Positions 1 through 8,792 of a stretch of 64,000 nucleotides of DNA are shown here, piece by piece (the first letter of the stretch is position 1; each line of letters starts with the position of its first letter). The notes under the pieces are model-generated. The model had not been told where the DNA came from and ran no database searches. It saw only the letters and a list, made by a program, of their open reading frames with translations. A program made the position numbers and the translations under genes. The DNA lies in NCBI RefSeq assembly GCF_003668995.1, contig NZ_CP033068.1, positions 124,001 to 188,000 on the forward strand. The letters run 5' to 3'. This DNA comes from Flavobacterium sp. 140616W15. Lineage in GTDB: Bacteria > Bacteroidota > Bacteroidia > Flavobacteriales > Flavobacteriaceae.

Positions 1-389
1 GAGCGTACTTTGGTCAGTTTACTTAAAGTTTCGCCACTACGCTGGTCTTCGAATTCAGCAAAAGGTAAATCGAGTGATTTTTTAATACCATCAGTATACA
101 TTTGAGCACCAGTTCGCTGAATAACAACATTGGTGAAATAATCCTGAAAGTTTTTGGTAATTCTTGAAATCATTGCTGCGCCAAGTGAAAGACCAAGCCA
201 AAATGCTACAGATTTAATAAAACCAATCTCATTTCCCTTGTATTTAGCTAATCCAACACCGCAATCTTGCATCAATTTCCCCGTAATTACAGAATCGGAT
301 AAGCTGAAGCAGATGTTTATAGTTGCCATAACCAAGGCTAGAAACAACAGCATTTTATGTTTGATTATATAGGAATATAGTAATTTCAT
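1..389 (-). CDS. ABC exporter permease, N-terminal part (truncated by window edge)
   Basis: Reading the minus strand from the ATG at 389 gives about 129 codons without a stop, running off the window start. The N-terminus is basic (MKLLYSYIIKHK) followed by a hydrophobic segment, and a second membrane segment lies around residues 60-75. The stretch LPFAEFEDQRSGETLSKL matches the intracellular coupling region of type I ABC exporters, where an xxFFDxxxxGELLSRL pattern is typical. It is therefore the start of an exporter with fused membrane and ATPase domains; the ATPase part is outside the window. Substrate unknown. Confidence 0.75.
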   Translation of the reverse strand, partial: MKLLYSYIIKHKMLLFLALVMATINICFSLSDSVITGKLMQDCGVGLAKYKGNEIGFIKSVAFWLGLSLGAAMISRITKNFQDYFTNVVIQRTGAQMYTDGIKKSLDLPFAEFEDQRSGETLSKLTKVR

Positions 390-546
390 ATATGAATATT
401 AATTTAAAAGAGATGCAAAAGTAATGAATTGATTGGCTTTGTACTGTTGGTTTAAGGTATTAAAATTGTGATTTTTAGTTTAATTGCTGATTTGGCATAT
501 GTTAAAACATCTCTTAATTCATGATAGAAAAAAGACCTTTAATAGT

Positions 547-577
547 TTGTGTTAGGTTTTTTAAAAAGATACTTTTG
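547..577 (+). promoter_or_regulatory. Candidate flavobacterial promoter
   Basis: TTG at 547-549, a 20-base spacer, and TACTTTTG at 570-577 match the Bacteroidota consensus TTG-N17-23-TANNTTTG. It lies 28 bases before the first lipoprotein gene, so it would give a short leader. Seen directly; activity is inferred. Confidence 0.55.
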
Positions 578-605
578 AGCAAATTATAAACCTACAAATT
601 TATTT

Positions 606-1439
606 ATGAAAAATTTTTTATGCCTATTTAGTGCTTTGACTTTAGTTTTAGCGTCTTGTTCAAATGATAAAGATGATAATTCTGTTAATGATTCTGTTGG
701 AGATGTTAGTGTAATTCTTCCTAAAATATTGAAATATAAGGATATGGAAGATTCATCTGAAAATGCTACATATATATCTACATATAATGGGAATAAAATT
801 TTGAGTGTCAAAGATGAGGCAGGAAGAACAGATTATACGTATGATGGTAATTTTATTGTAAAAGAAATTAATTATGATACTGAGAGCATACCTGGTAAAG
901 ATGTAATAAGCGATGTAACAGTTTATTCTTATGTAAATGGTAAACTAGTAGAATCATCATATACGGAGGCTTACTCGACAGATTTCCCTAATGGACAATA
1001 CAAAAGGAGAACAGTACTTAGTCACAATATTGATGGTACAGTAAAAAGAGAGGTTTATAAGACAGATTATGCTACTGGAATAGAAGAAAAAAGTAATTAT
1101 GTTGAAGTCCTTACTTATACAAATGGAAATTTAGTTAAAAGCGTAGAAACAAATAGTGAAACAAACAGTGTTTTTACAGCTACATATGAATACGATAATA
1201 AAAATAATCCTTTAAAAAACATTTTAGGATTTAGTTTATTAATAGATCATAGTGAAGGAGAAGGATCTATGAGTTCTGTTAATAATACTGTAAAATATAC
1301 GGCTTCGTATAGTACTGATGTTGAGGCTAGGGTTTATAAAAGAGAGTTGGTTTATGATGAGAAGGGATACCCAACAAAAATTACATCTTATAAAAAAGAT
1401 GGTACAACTGAGAATAGAATAGATGAATACACATATTAA
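606..1439 (+). CDS. Lipoprotein of unknown function, tandem copy A
   Basis: The 277-residue product starts with a lipoprotein signal peptide (MKNFLCLFSALTLVLASCSN), with the lipobox Cys near residue 18, then an Asp/Asn-rich linker typical of surface-exposed Bacteroidota lipoproteins. The body has repeated short Tyr-rich beta segments such as TYTYDGN and EYDNKNNP, reminiscent of RHS/YD-like or other beta-repeat folds. It shares layout and the motif NPLKNILGFSLL with the next gene (1648-2460), so the two are tandem paralogues. A promoter-like element precedes it and a terminator follows. No function can be assigned. Confidence 0.85.
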   Translation: MKNFLCLFSALTLVLASCSNDKDDNSVNDSVGDVSVILPKILKYKDMEDSSENATYISTYNGNKILSVKDEAGRTDYTYDGNFIVKEINYDTESIPGKDVISDVTVYSYVNGKLVESSYTEAYSTDFPNGQYKRRTVLSHNIDGTVKREVYKTDYATGIEEKSNYVEVLTYTNGNLVKSVETNSETNSVFTATYEYDNKNNPLKNILGFSLLIDHSEGEGSMSSVNNTVKYTASYSTDVEARVYKRELVYDEKGYPTKITSYKKDGTTENRIDEYTY

Positions 1440-1460
1440 TTATATTTTTTTAAATTATTT

Positions 1461-1493
1461 AAAAAGCCAAATACTTCTGTGTTTGGCTTTTTT
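1461..1493 (+). terminator. Rho-independent terminator, copy A
   Basis: An AAAAAGCCAAA stem, a ten-base loop and TTTGGCTTTTTT form a strong hairpin with a T tract just after lipoprotein A. The same hairpin, with identical loop, occurs at 2486-2518, showing that it was copied together with the gene. Confidence 0.85.
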
Positions 1494-1647
1494 GTTTGTA
1501 TAAAATGGTTGAAAACTTCAAATTATATAATTCAGTACTCCTATGCTAATTAAATAAAACTCAAGGTTTTTATTGTTAAAAATGAGTCTGTATTACTAGG
1601 TAATTAGCTTTGGTTTCGTTTAATTTGCCGAAAAAAGAAATTTATAC

Positions 1648-2460
1648 ATGAAAAAAATACTCTATTTATTCACTGCTTCATTATTTGCTTTAAGTTCGTG
1701 TTCATCAGATAATGATGATTTGTCACCTATACTTCCTATAGAAGAAATCTTAATTCTACCTAAAACAATTTCGTATATCTATCCATCTGATTTTTTCGGT
1801 ACTAATAGTAAAAGCACTATTACTTATAGTGGAAACAAAATTCTGAGCATTGTTGATGAGAATTCAAAAACAACCTATACTTATGATGGTGATCTTATCA
1901 CAAAACAAGAACAATTTAGTATAAATACACAAGGAAAAGAAGTTAAAGCTAAAGAGGTTGTGTATTTATATGAAAATGGAAAGTTAAAAATCAGAATTTA
2001 TAAAACTAGGATTTCTGAGGATCGACCTAATGGATATATTACTAAAACTATTTATACGCACAATCAAGACGGAACTATTTCTTATATAGTGTATGATGTT
2101 GACTCGATTACACAAGTAGAAAAAAAACAAGGTACAGGAAAATTAATTTACAAAGATGGAAACCTTATTAAGAGTGAGACGAACAATATTAGTATTAGTT
2201 TTGGTAATGGAATAAGAGTTTATGAGTATGATACTAAAAAAAATCCTTTAAAAAATATTTTAGGATTTAGTTTATTGCTTGATGAAGTTGATGATTGTGG
2301 AAAGAATAATGTTATCAAAATAACAAGAACAAGTGATGAGTTTTCAAGTCCTTCAGTTTATATAACTACTTATATTTATGATGATAATGGATATCCGAAG
2401 AGACATACATCATTTACGGGTGGAGGTGTAATCGAATATGAGATTGAATACACATATTAA
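1648..2460 (+). CDS. Lipoprotein of unknown function, tandem copy B
   Basis: The 270-residue product has a signal peptide ending in a lipobox (LFALSSCSS) and an acidic linker. It shares with copy A the central Tyr-rich repeats (TYTYDGD), the motif NPLKNILGFSLLLDE and the C-terminal YDDNGYPKRHTS / EIEYTY pattern. The loop regions have diverged clearly, so the duplication is not recent at protein level although the terminator is identical. It is probably an outer-membrane or surface lipoprotein. No known family was recognised. Confidence 0.85.
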   Translation: MKKILYLFTASLFALSSCSSDNDDLSPILPIEEILILPKTISYIYPSDFFGTNSKSTITYSGNKILSIVDENSKTTYTYDGDLITKQEQFSINTQGKEVKAKEVVYLYENGKLKIRIYKTRISEDRPNGYITKTIYTHNQDGTISYIVYDVDSITQVEKKQGTGKLIYKDGNLIKSETNNISISFGNGIRVYEYDTKKNPLKNILGFSLLLDEVDDCGKNNVIKITRTSDEFSSPSVYITTYIYDDNGYPKRHTSFTGGGVIEYEIEYTY

Positions 2461-2485
2461 TTAAGCCATTTTTTTTAAATTATTT

Positions 2486-2518
2486 AAAAAGCCAAATACT
2501 TCTGTGTTTGGCTTTTTT
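2486..2518 (+). terminator. Rho-independent terminator, copy B
   Basis: Same hairpin as 1461-1493 (GCCAAA stem, loop TACTTCTGTG, TTTGGC and T tract). It ends about 40 bases before the GSCFA start codon, so the GSCFA gene probably needs its own promoter or readthrough. Confidence 0.85.
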
Positions 2519-2559
2519 GTTTGTATAAAATGGTTGAAATTTGTTTAAAACTTCAAAAT

Positions 2560-3516
2560 ATGCAATTCAGAACTCAGATACCTATTTCACAAAGTAATAA
2601 TCCGATTGATTATAATTCTAAAGTATTGTCATTAGGTTCTTGTTTTGCTGTAAATATGGCAGAGAAACTAGATTATTTTAAGTTCAATAATAGTTGCAAT
2701 CCATTAGGAATTTTATTTCATCCTTTGGCAATTGAAAAATTAATAAATTTTGCGGTTTTGCAGAAGACATTTACAGAAAAGGATGTATTCTTTCATAATG
2801 AACGTTGGCACTCGTTTGATGTACATTCCGATTTAAGTAATGTGAATAAAGAAGATTTGATTTATCATCTCAATCAGATTACTAAAAAGACACATCAAGA
2901 ATTAACTGAAGCGACTCATGTTATTATAACTTATGGAACTTCGTGGGTGTATCGTGCAAAAGAGAGTAACGCAGTAGTTGCTAATTGTCATAAAGTACCA
3001 CAAAAACAATTTACTAAAGAACTGTTACCGGTTGAGATAATCAAAGAAAGCATTAAGAATACAATTGACTTAATCGCTTCGATAAATCCAGAAGTGAAAA
3101 TCATTTTTACTGTATCTCCAGTTCGTCATATAAAAGATGGTTTTGTTGAAAATCAATGGAGTAAATCAAATTTAATTTCTTCACTGTATCCTACTTTAAA
3201 TAGGGAAGAATATAAGATGCAAACAGAATACTTTGCTTCTTATGAAATCATGATGGACGAACTTCGTGATTATCGGTTTTATGCCGAAGATATGTTGCAT
3301 CCTAATCAGATTGCTATCGATTATATTTGGGAAAGATTTAGTGAGAACTACATTTCTAAAGAAGGAATTACTGTAATGAGAGAGATCTACGAAATACAAA
3401 AGGGACTTTCCCATCGAAGTTTTAATCCAGACTCAGAACAGCATCGTATTTTTTTATCAAAATTGCATAAGAGAATAAAAAGTATAGAAGAAAATTGGTC
3501 ATATATAAAATTTTAA
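2560..3516 (+). CDS. GSCFA domain protein
   Basis: The 318-residue product carries the family signature LSLGSCFAVN near residues 24-32, including the residues that name the GSCFA family, a group related in pattern to SGNH/GDSL hydrolases. Later conserved-looking blocks are HVIITYGTSWVYR, FTVSPVRHIKDG and DMLHPNQIAIDYIW; the last resembles the SGNH DxxH block. No signal peptide, so it is likely cytoplasmic. The ATG at 2560 was preferred to the upstream TTG at 2521, because 2521 lies at the edge of the terminator. Substrate unknown. Confidence 0.9.
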   Translation: MQFRTQIPISQSNNPIDYNSKVLSLGSCFAVNMAEKLDYFKFNNSCNPLGILFHPLAIEKLINFAVLQKTFTEKDVFFHNERWHSFDVHSDLSNVNKEDLIYHLNQITKKTHQELTEATHVIITYGTSWVYRAKESNAVVANCHKVPQKQFTKELLPVEIIKESIKNTIDLIASINPEVKIIFTVSPVRHIKDGFVENQWSKSNLISSLYPTLNREEYKMQTEYFASYEIMMDELRDYRFYAEDMLHPNQIAIDYIWERFSENYISKEGITVMREIYEIQKGLSHRSFNPDSEQHRIFLSKLHKRIKSIEENWSYIKF

Positions 3517-3704
3517 ACGCGTTCTTTGTTTAAATATTAAGCAAGAATATACTTATAATGGTGTTTAATTCTAGAATAAGTTTAAATAATTGTGTAAAGT
3601 ATTGAAGTATATTTTTTACAATTTTGTAAATTGTATATAGTTAGCTAAATTAGTGACTACGTATCTATAATATAAACCAGTTTTATTAGCCCTATTTTCT
3701 TTAT

Positions 3705-6700
3705 ATGAACAAGAAACGAATTTCTTTTCTAAAAAAAATACTTCGTGTGCTGCTTTGGTGTGTCATAACATTAGTGACATTATTGTTATTGATTATAATT
3801 TTAATTCAAGTTCCAGCAGTACAAAATTTTGCCAAAGATAAAGCAATCACCTTTTTGCAAAAAAAGATAAAAACTAAGGTTTCTCTAGATAGAATTTCTA
3901 TTGATTTCCCTAAAGATATTGTATTAGAAGGGTTTTATTTTGAAGATCAAAAGAAAGATACGCTACTTAGTGGGAAACGTTTAGAAGTTGATATTGATTT
4001 GTTTAAACTAATAGACAGTGAGGTAGAGATCAACTCTATTTCTCTTGAAAATACTACTGCTAATATTTCGAGAAACAAAGAAGGAGTTTTTAATTTTGAT
4101 TATATAATTGCTGCATTTGCTTCCAAAGAGCCAGAGCCAGTAGATCCTAATAGTAAGCCATTTAAAATATCGGTTGTAAAAATTAATTTGAATAAAATCA
4201 ATCTGAATTTTAAAGATGATTTCTCTAAAAATGATATTCGTGTTAAGCTGACTGATTTTCAAACAGAATTTAAGAAATTCGATTTGGATAAAATGGATTT
4301 CGATATTCCGAATATTGATTTAAACGGATTGAAATTAGTCTTAAATCAGGATTTGGTTGAAAAAATAGCTGAAGTTTCGGTAAATACAGTAGATACAATT
4401 TCTAAAAGATCAGATTTTAATTTGAAATTAAATAAAATCAAACTGTCTAAAATTGATATTTCTTATGATAATAAAGATTCTAAACTTGCTTCAGGAGTAA
4501 CACTAGATAAATTGCAATTGTTGGTCAATACATTAGATTTAAATAATCAAATGCTAGATTTTGATGCTTTTGAGTTAAAAAACCTAAAGGGGAATTTACA
4601 ATTAGGAGTAAAAGAAAAACAGATTAAAACTCCAGATTTAGATTCTACCGCAATTCCTCAAGCAGGATGGAAGTTAAAATTGAAATCTGCTGATATACAA
4701 GATGTTGCTTTTAAATATGATGATATGCAATCGAAACCTAATAAAAAAGGAATTGATTATGGACATATTGATTTGGATAATTTTAATTTAAAAGCCGAAA
4801 AACTATATTATGCAAATGATACGATTTCGGGAAGTATAAAATCATTTGCAGTAAACGAAAAAAGCGGACTTAAAATTCAGGAATTTAAAACTGATTTTTT
4901 CTACGGGCCTAAAAATGCATATTTAAATAATCTATATTTAAAAACGCCACAGACTTTATTACAAAAAGAGATGAAAGTAGGCTATCCATCAATTGCATCG
5001 ATTACTAAGAATATTGATAATCTTACATTGGATGCTAATTTAAATCAGGCGAAAATAGGATTTAAAGACATATTACTTTTTGTTCCAGATTTACAAAATA
5101 CCAATCCGTTTAAGAGTAATCCTAATGCGATTTTATCTGTAAACGCACGAGTGAATGGGAAAGTAAAAGATTTAGTAATTCCGCAGTTTGAAATGGCTGG
5201 AATTGGATCTACAAAAGTTTCTATTTCGGGAAAAATTACTGGAATGCCAGATGCACAGAAAGCCTATTATGATTTAGATATTAAAAATTTTGTGAGTTCA
5301 TCAAAAGATGTGATTTCGTTTGTGCCAGCAGGAACAATTCCTAAAAATATTCAGTTGCCGTCACAATTTAATTTAAAAGGAAAATTTAAAGGATCAGTTA
5401 ATAATTTCAAAACCAATTTGGCATTAAATAGCAGTTTCGGAAATGCCAAAGTGGATGCTTTATTTGATCAGCGAATTAAGAAGTCAGAGAGATATGACGC
5501 AACAATTTCATTTACAGAATTTGATTTAGGTAAATTAATAAAAAATGATTCATTAGGAAAGATTACGCTTAAAGCAAAAGTAAAAGGGAAGGGACTGGAT
5601 CCCCAAACGGCGCAGGCTCATTTAGATGGGATTGTACAAAAAGCAGTATTTAATAAATATACATACAAAGATTTAACTTTAAACGGAGAGATTGCTAAAG
5701 GAGCATTTGCAGTTAAGTCAGGAATAAAAGATCCGAATTTGAATTTTGGTTTAGTTGCCAATGGGAGATTTGATGATAAATATCCAGCAGTAAAATTAAA
5801 ATTAAACTTAGATATTGCAGATCTTGAAAAGCTAAATCTTCATGCAGGCCCGATGAAACTTCGAGGAAACATTGATGCAGATATAATCAATAGTAATCCT
5901 GATTTTTTAAACGGAAAGGTTTTCTTATCAAATATTCAGGTTTTAAAAGGGGCACAACCAATCGTATTGGATTCTATTAAAATTTTGGCTTATGCCGATA
6001 AAGAAAGAAACAATATTAAGATACAGTCGCAATTTCTTAAAGCCGAAGTTGATGGAAAGTATAAGTTAACGACATTATCGGTAGCATTAAAAAAATCACT
6101 GTCAAAATATATGGATCTCCAGGTTCCTAAAACAAAAGGGGATTCAGATGAACAACAAGTAGCGTTTAGTTTATCGGTAGATAGTGATCCATTGTTATTT
6201 CAGCTTATTCCAAAACTTAAAGGTTTAGAGCCTATCAAAATTACTGGAAAGTATAATAACGTGGTAGATTCTTTGGAAGTAAAAGGAACTATTCCGAAAA
6301 TTATTTATGATACAAATACAATTTCTGATGGTAAAATAAATATAGAAGCAAAGGACAGAGCATTAGAATATCAGGTTTCTGTAGCTCCTGTAGAGAGTGG
6401 AGATTTTAAAATACCATTTGTTGGCTTGTCAGGTAAAATTGAAAACAATATTTTAGAGTATGCATTGCAAATAAAAGATAAAGAAGACAAGGAACAATAT
6501 TTTATTAAAGGAGAATTACTTCACGAAAATGCAAAAAGTACTATAAAATTTGATTCAGATAATTTTGTTTTGAATTATGATAAATGGAATTTGAATTCAG
6601 AAAACTGTATTGAATTTGGAGATAAAAGACTTTATATAGATAAGTTCTTTTTAGATAATTCAGGAAATGAACTAAAAATTCAATCTCAAAATGAAGGGAA

Positions 6701-8792
6701 GAATGCGCCATTACAAATAGATTTTGTCAATTTTAAAATTGAGACCATTTTAAATATGGTTACCAAAGACAAATTGTTAGCTCAAGGATTGATAAATGGA
6801 TCGGCTTTGGTTGAAAATGTTATGACAAAACCAACTTTTACATCTGATTTAAAAATAGACGATTTTAGTTTTAAAGGAGAGCCAGTTGGGGATATAGGTA
6901 TAAAAGTAGATTACAAAACCAATAATTTATTAACAGCTAATATTACATTAAGTGAGCAAGGAAATGATGTAAATCTTACAGGAAATTATAAAATTGATGA
7001 TAGTACTTTTGATTTTGATGTAGCTATAAATCATTTAAATATTAAGAGTATTCAGGGCTTTAGTATGGGTAATCTTAAAGATGGTTCAGGCTACTTATCA
7101 GGTAATTTTAAAATTACAGGTAATGCTGATGCTCCAAAAGTCAATGGGGAACTAGATTTTAATGATACAGCTTTTAAAGTGACAAAATTTGATTCTAATT
7201 TTAAAATAACTAATGAAAAAATAAAATTAGAGGATGGTGCAATAATTTTCGATAACTTCTCTGTTTATGATGAAAATAAGAATGAGTTATTTGTTAATGG
7301 AAAAATCAATTCTAATGATTTTAAAAATTATGATTTTGGATTAACAATAAAAGCAGACAATTTTAGAGCTATTAATTCTACCGAAGCAGATAACGATTTG
7401 TTTTATGGAGATTTATTTCTAGATGCTAATTTGAATATAAAAGGAACGCTTGATAATCCAGTTGTAGGTGGAAACATAAAAATTAATGAGGATACAAAAT
7501 TTACAATTGTTATGCCTCAATCAGATCCATCTATTGCCGATAGAGAAGGAATAGTAGAGTTTGTGAACGAAGATAATTTACTGTTGAAACAAACTGTTGC
7601 AATGGAAAATAAACTTAATCAATCTCAATTAATTGGTATGGATGTGAGTGTTGCTATTTCTATAGACAAAAAGGCAGAGCTTACTTTGGTTATAGATAAA
7701 GGAAATGGAGATTATCTGAGATTATTGGGTGAAGCAGATCTTATTGGAGGAATTGATCCTTCGGGAAAAACTACCCTTACGGGAAAATATGAGTTTAGTG
7801 AAGGGGCATATGAGATGAGTTTTAATATGATAAAACGAAAATTTGATATTCAAAAAGGAAGTTATATTATATGGAATGGAGAGCCTACAATGGCAAATCT
7901 AAATTTAACTGCAATATATAAAGTAAATACTGCTCCGATAGATTTATTAGGCAATCAGTTAGGAAGTAAGTCGCAAGCAGTTAAAAATACATACAAACAA
8001 AAAATTCCGTTTCAAGCTTTATTAAAGATGAATGGGGAGCTTATGAAGCCTGAGATTTCTTTTGATATTGTTCTTCCTGATGGTAACTATGATGTTTCAT
8101 CAGATATTATAACTACTTCTCAAGCAAAATTACAGCAATTACGACAGGATCCAGCTGAATTAAATAAGCAGGTTTTTGCACTTTTACTTTTAAACCGATT
8201 TGTTGGTGAAAATCCTTTTGCAAGCGAAAGTGGTGGTACAAGTGCTGAATCTATGGCGAGACAAAGTGTGAGTAAAATACTTTCGGATCAATTAAATAAT
8301 CTTGCAGGCGAATTGATAAGTGGAGTCGAATTGGAATTTGATTTAGAATCTACAGATGATTATACTTCGGGATCTAAACAAAACAGAACAGATTTAAATG
8401 TTGGAGTTTCTAAAAAGCTATTAGACGATAGATTAAAAGTAACCATTGGAAGTAGTTTTGCATTAGAAGGACAGGAAAGAGAGAATGAGCAGGATGCAAA
8501 TATAGCAGGAGATGTTTCTATAGATTACCAACTTACAAAAGACGGACGATATATGCTTAGAGCATATAGAAAAAATCAATATCAAGTAGCAGTAGAAGGT
8601 CAGGTTATTGAAACTGGAGTTGCATTTATTATTACGATGAATTACAATAAGTTTAGAGAATTGTTTCATCGTAGCAAAGAAGAAAAAGAACTAATTAGAA
8701 AAGAAAAATTACGCAAAGAGAAAGAAAGTCAAAAAGAGAAGGAAGAGAAAAAGAAAGAAGAATTAGATAATGAACAAGAGCAAAAAACGTAG
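3705..8792 (+). CDS. tamB: Translocation and assembly module protein TamB (DUF490)
   Basis: The 1695-residue product has an N-terminal membrane anchor (about residues 13-35) followed by a very long beta-rich, AsmA-like region typical of TamB/YhdP bridge proteins. These span the periplasm and are linked to outer-membrane protein assembly and lipid transport. The conserved DUF490 part lies about residues 1250-1620 (for example GDYLRLLGEADLIGGIDPSGKTTLTGKYEFSEGAYE). The tail after residue 1650 is a Lys/Glu-rich probable coiled coil. The stop lies inside the start of the next gene (23-base overlap), so the two are co-translated as a TamB-TamA pair. Confidence 0.93.
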   Translation: MNKKRISFLKKILRVLLWCVITLVTLLLLIIILIQVPAVQNFAKDKAITFLQKKIKTKVSLDRISIDFPKDIVLEGFYFEDQKKDTLLSGKRLEVDIDLFKLIDSEVEINSISLENTTANISRNKEGVFNFDYIIAAFASKEPEPVDPNSKPFKISVVKINLNKINLNFKDDFSKNDIRVKLTDFQTEFKKFDLDKMDFDIPNIDLNGLKLVLNQDLVEKIAEVSVNTVDTISKRSDFNLKLNKIKLSKIDISYDNKDSKLASGVTLDKLQLLVNTLDLNNQMLDFDAFELKNLKGNLQLGVKEKQIKTPDLDSTAIPQAGWKLKLKSADIQDVAFKYDDMQSKPNKKGIDYGHIDLDNFNLKAEKLYYANDTISGSIKSFAVNEKSGLKIQEFKTDFFYGPKNAYLNNLYLKTPQTLLQKEMKVGYPSIASITKNIDNLTLDANLNQAKIGFKDILLFVPDLQNTNPFKSNPNAILSVNARVNGKVKDLVIPQFEMAGIGSTKVSISGKITGMPDAQKAYYDLDIKNFVSSSKDVISFVPAGTIPKNIQLPSQFNLKGKFKGSVNNFKTNLALNSSFGNAKVDALFDQRIKKSERYDATISFTEFDLGKLIKNDSLGKITLKAKVKGKGLDPQTAQAHLDGIVQKAVFNKYTYKDLTLNGEIAKGAFAVKSGIKDPNLNFGLVANGRFDDKYPAVKLKLNLDIADLEKLNLHAGPMKLRGNIDADIINSNPDFLNGKVFLSNIQVLKGAQPIVLDSIKILAYADKERNNIKIQSQFLKAEVDGKYKLTTLSVALKKSLSKYMDLQVPKTKGDSDEQQVAFSLSVDSDPLLFQLIPKLKGLEPIKITGKYNNVVDSLEVKGTIPKIIYDTNTISDGKINIEAKDRALEYQVSVAPVESGDFKIPFVGLSGKIENNILEYALQIKDKEDKEQYFIKGELLHENAKSTIKFDSDNFVLNYDKWNLNSENCIEFGDKRLYIDKFFLDNSGNELKIQSQNEGKNAPLQIDFVNFKIETILNMVTKDKLLAQGLINGSALVENVMTKPTFTSDLKIDDFSFKGEPVGDIGIKVDYKTNNLLTANITLSEQGNDVNLTGNYKIDDSTFDFDVAINHLNIKSIQGFSMGNLKDGSGYLSGNFKITGNADAPKVNGELDFNDTAFKVTKFDSNFKITNEKIKLEDGAIIFDNFSVYDENKNELFVNGKINSNDFKNYDFGLTIKADNFRAINSTEADNDLFYGDLFLDANLNIKGTLDNPVVGGNIKINEDTKFTIVMPQSDPSIADREGIVEFVNEDNLLLKQTVAMENKLNQSQLIGMDVSVAISIDKKAELTLVIDKGNGDYLRLLGEADLIGGIDPSGKTTLTGKYEFSEGAYEMSFNMIKRKFDIQKGSYIIWNGEPTMANLNLTAIYKVNTAPIDLLGNQLGSKSQAVKNTYKQKIPFQALLKMNGELMKPEISFDIVLPDGNYDVSSDIITTSQAKLQQLRQDPAELNKQVFALLLLNRFVGENPFASESGGTSAESMARQSVSKILSDQLNNLAGELISGVELEFDLESTDDYTSGSKQNRTDLNVGVSKKLLDDRLKVTIGSSFALEGQERENEQDANIAGDVSIDYQLTKDGRYMLRAYRKNQYQVAVEGQVIETGVAFIITMNYNKFRELFHRSKEEKELIRKEKLRKEKESQKEKEEKKKEELDNEQEQKT

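Noticed and set aside
154..372. Plus-strand open frame of 72 codons at the window start
   Set aside because: It lies antisense to the clear ABC exporter frame on the minus strand and has no family features.
2521..2559. TTG start for the GSCFA gene
   Set aside because: It lies at the edge of the terminator hairpin and adds a non-conserved segment; ATG 2560 is better.
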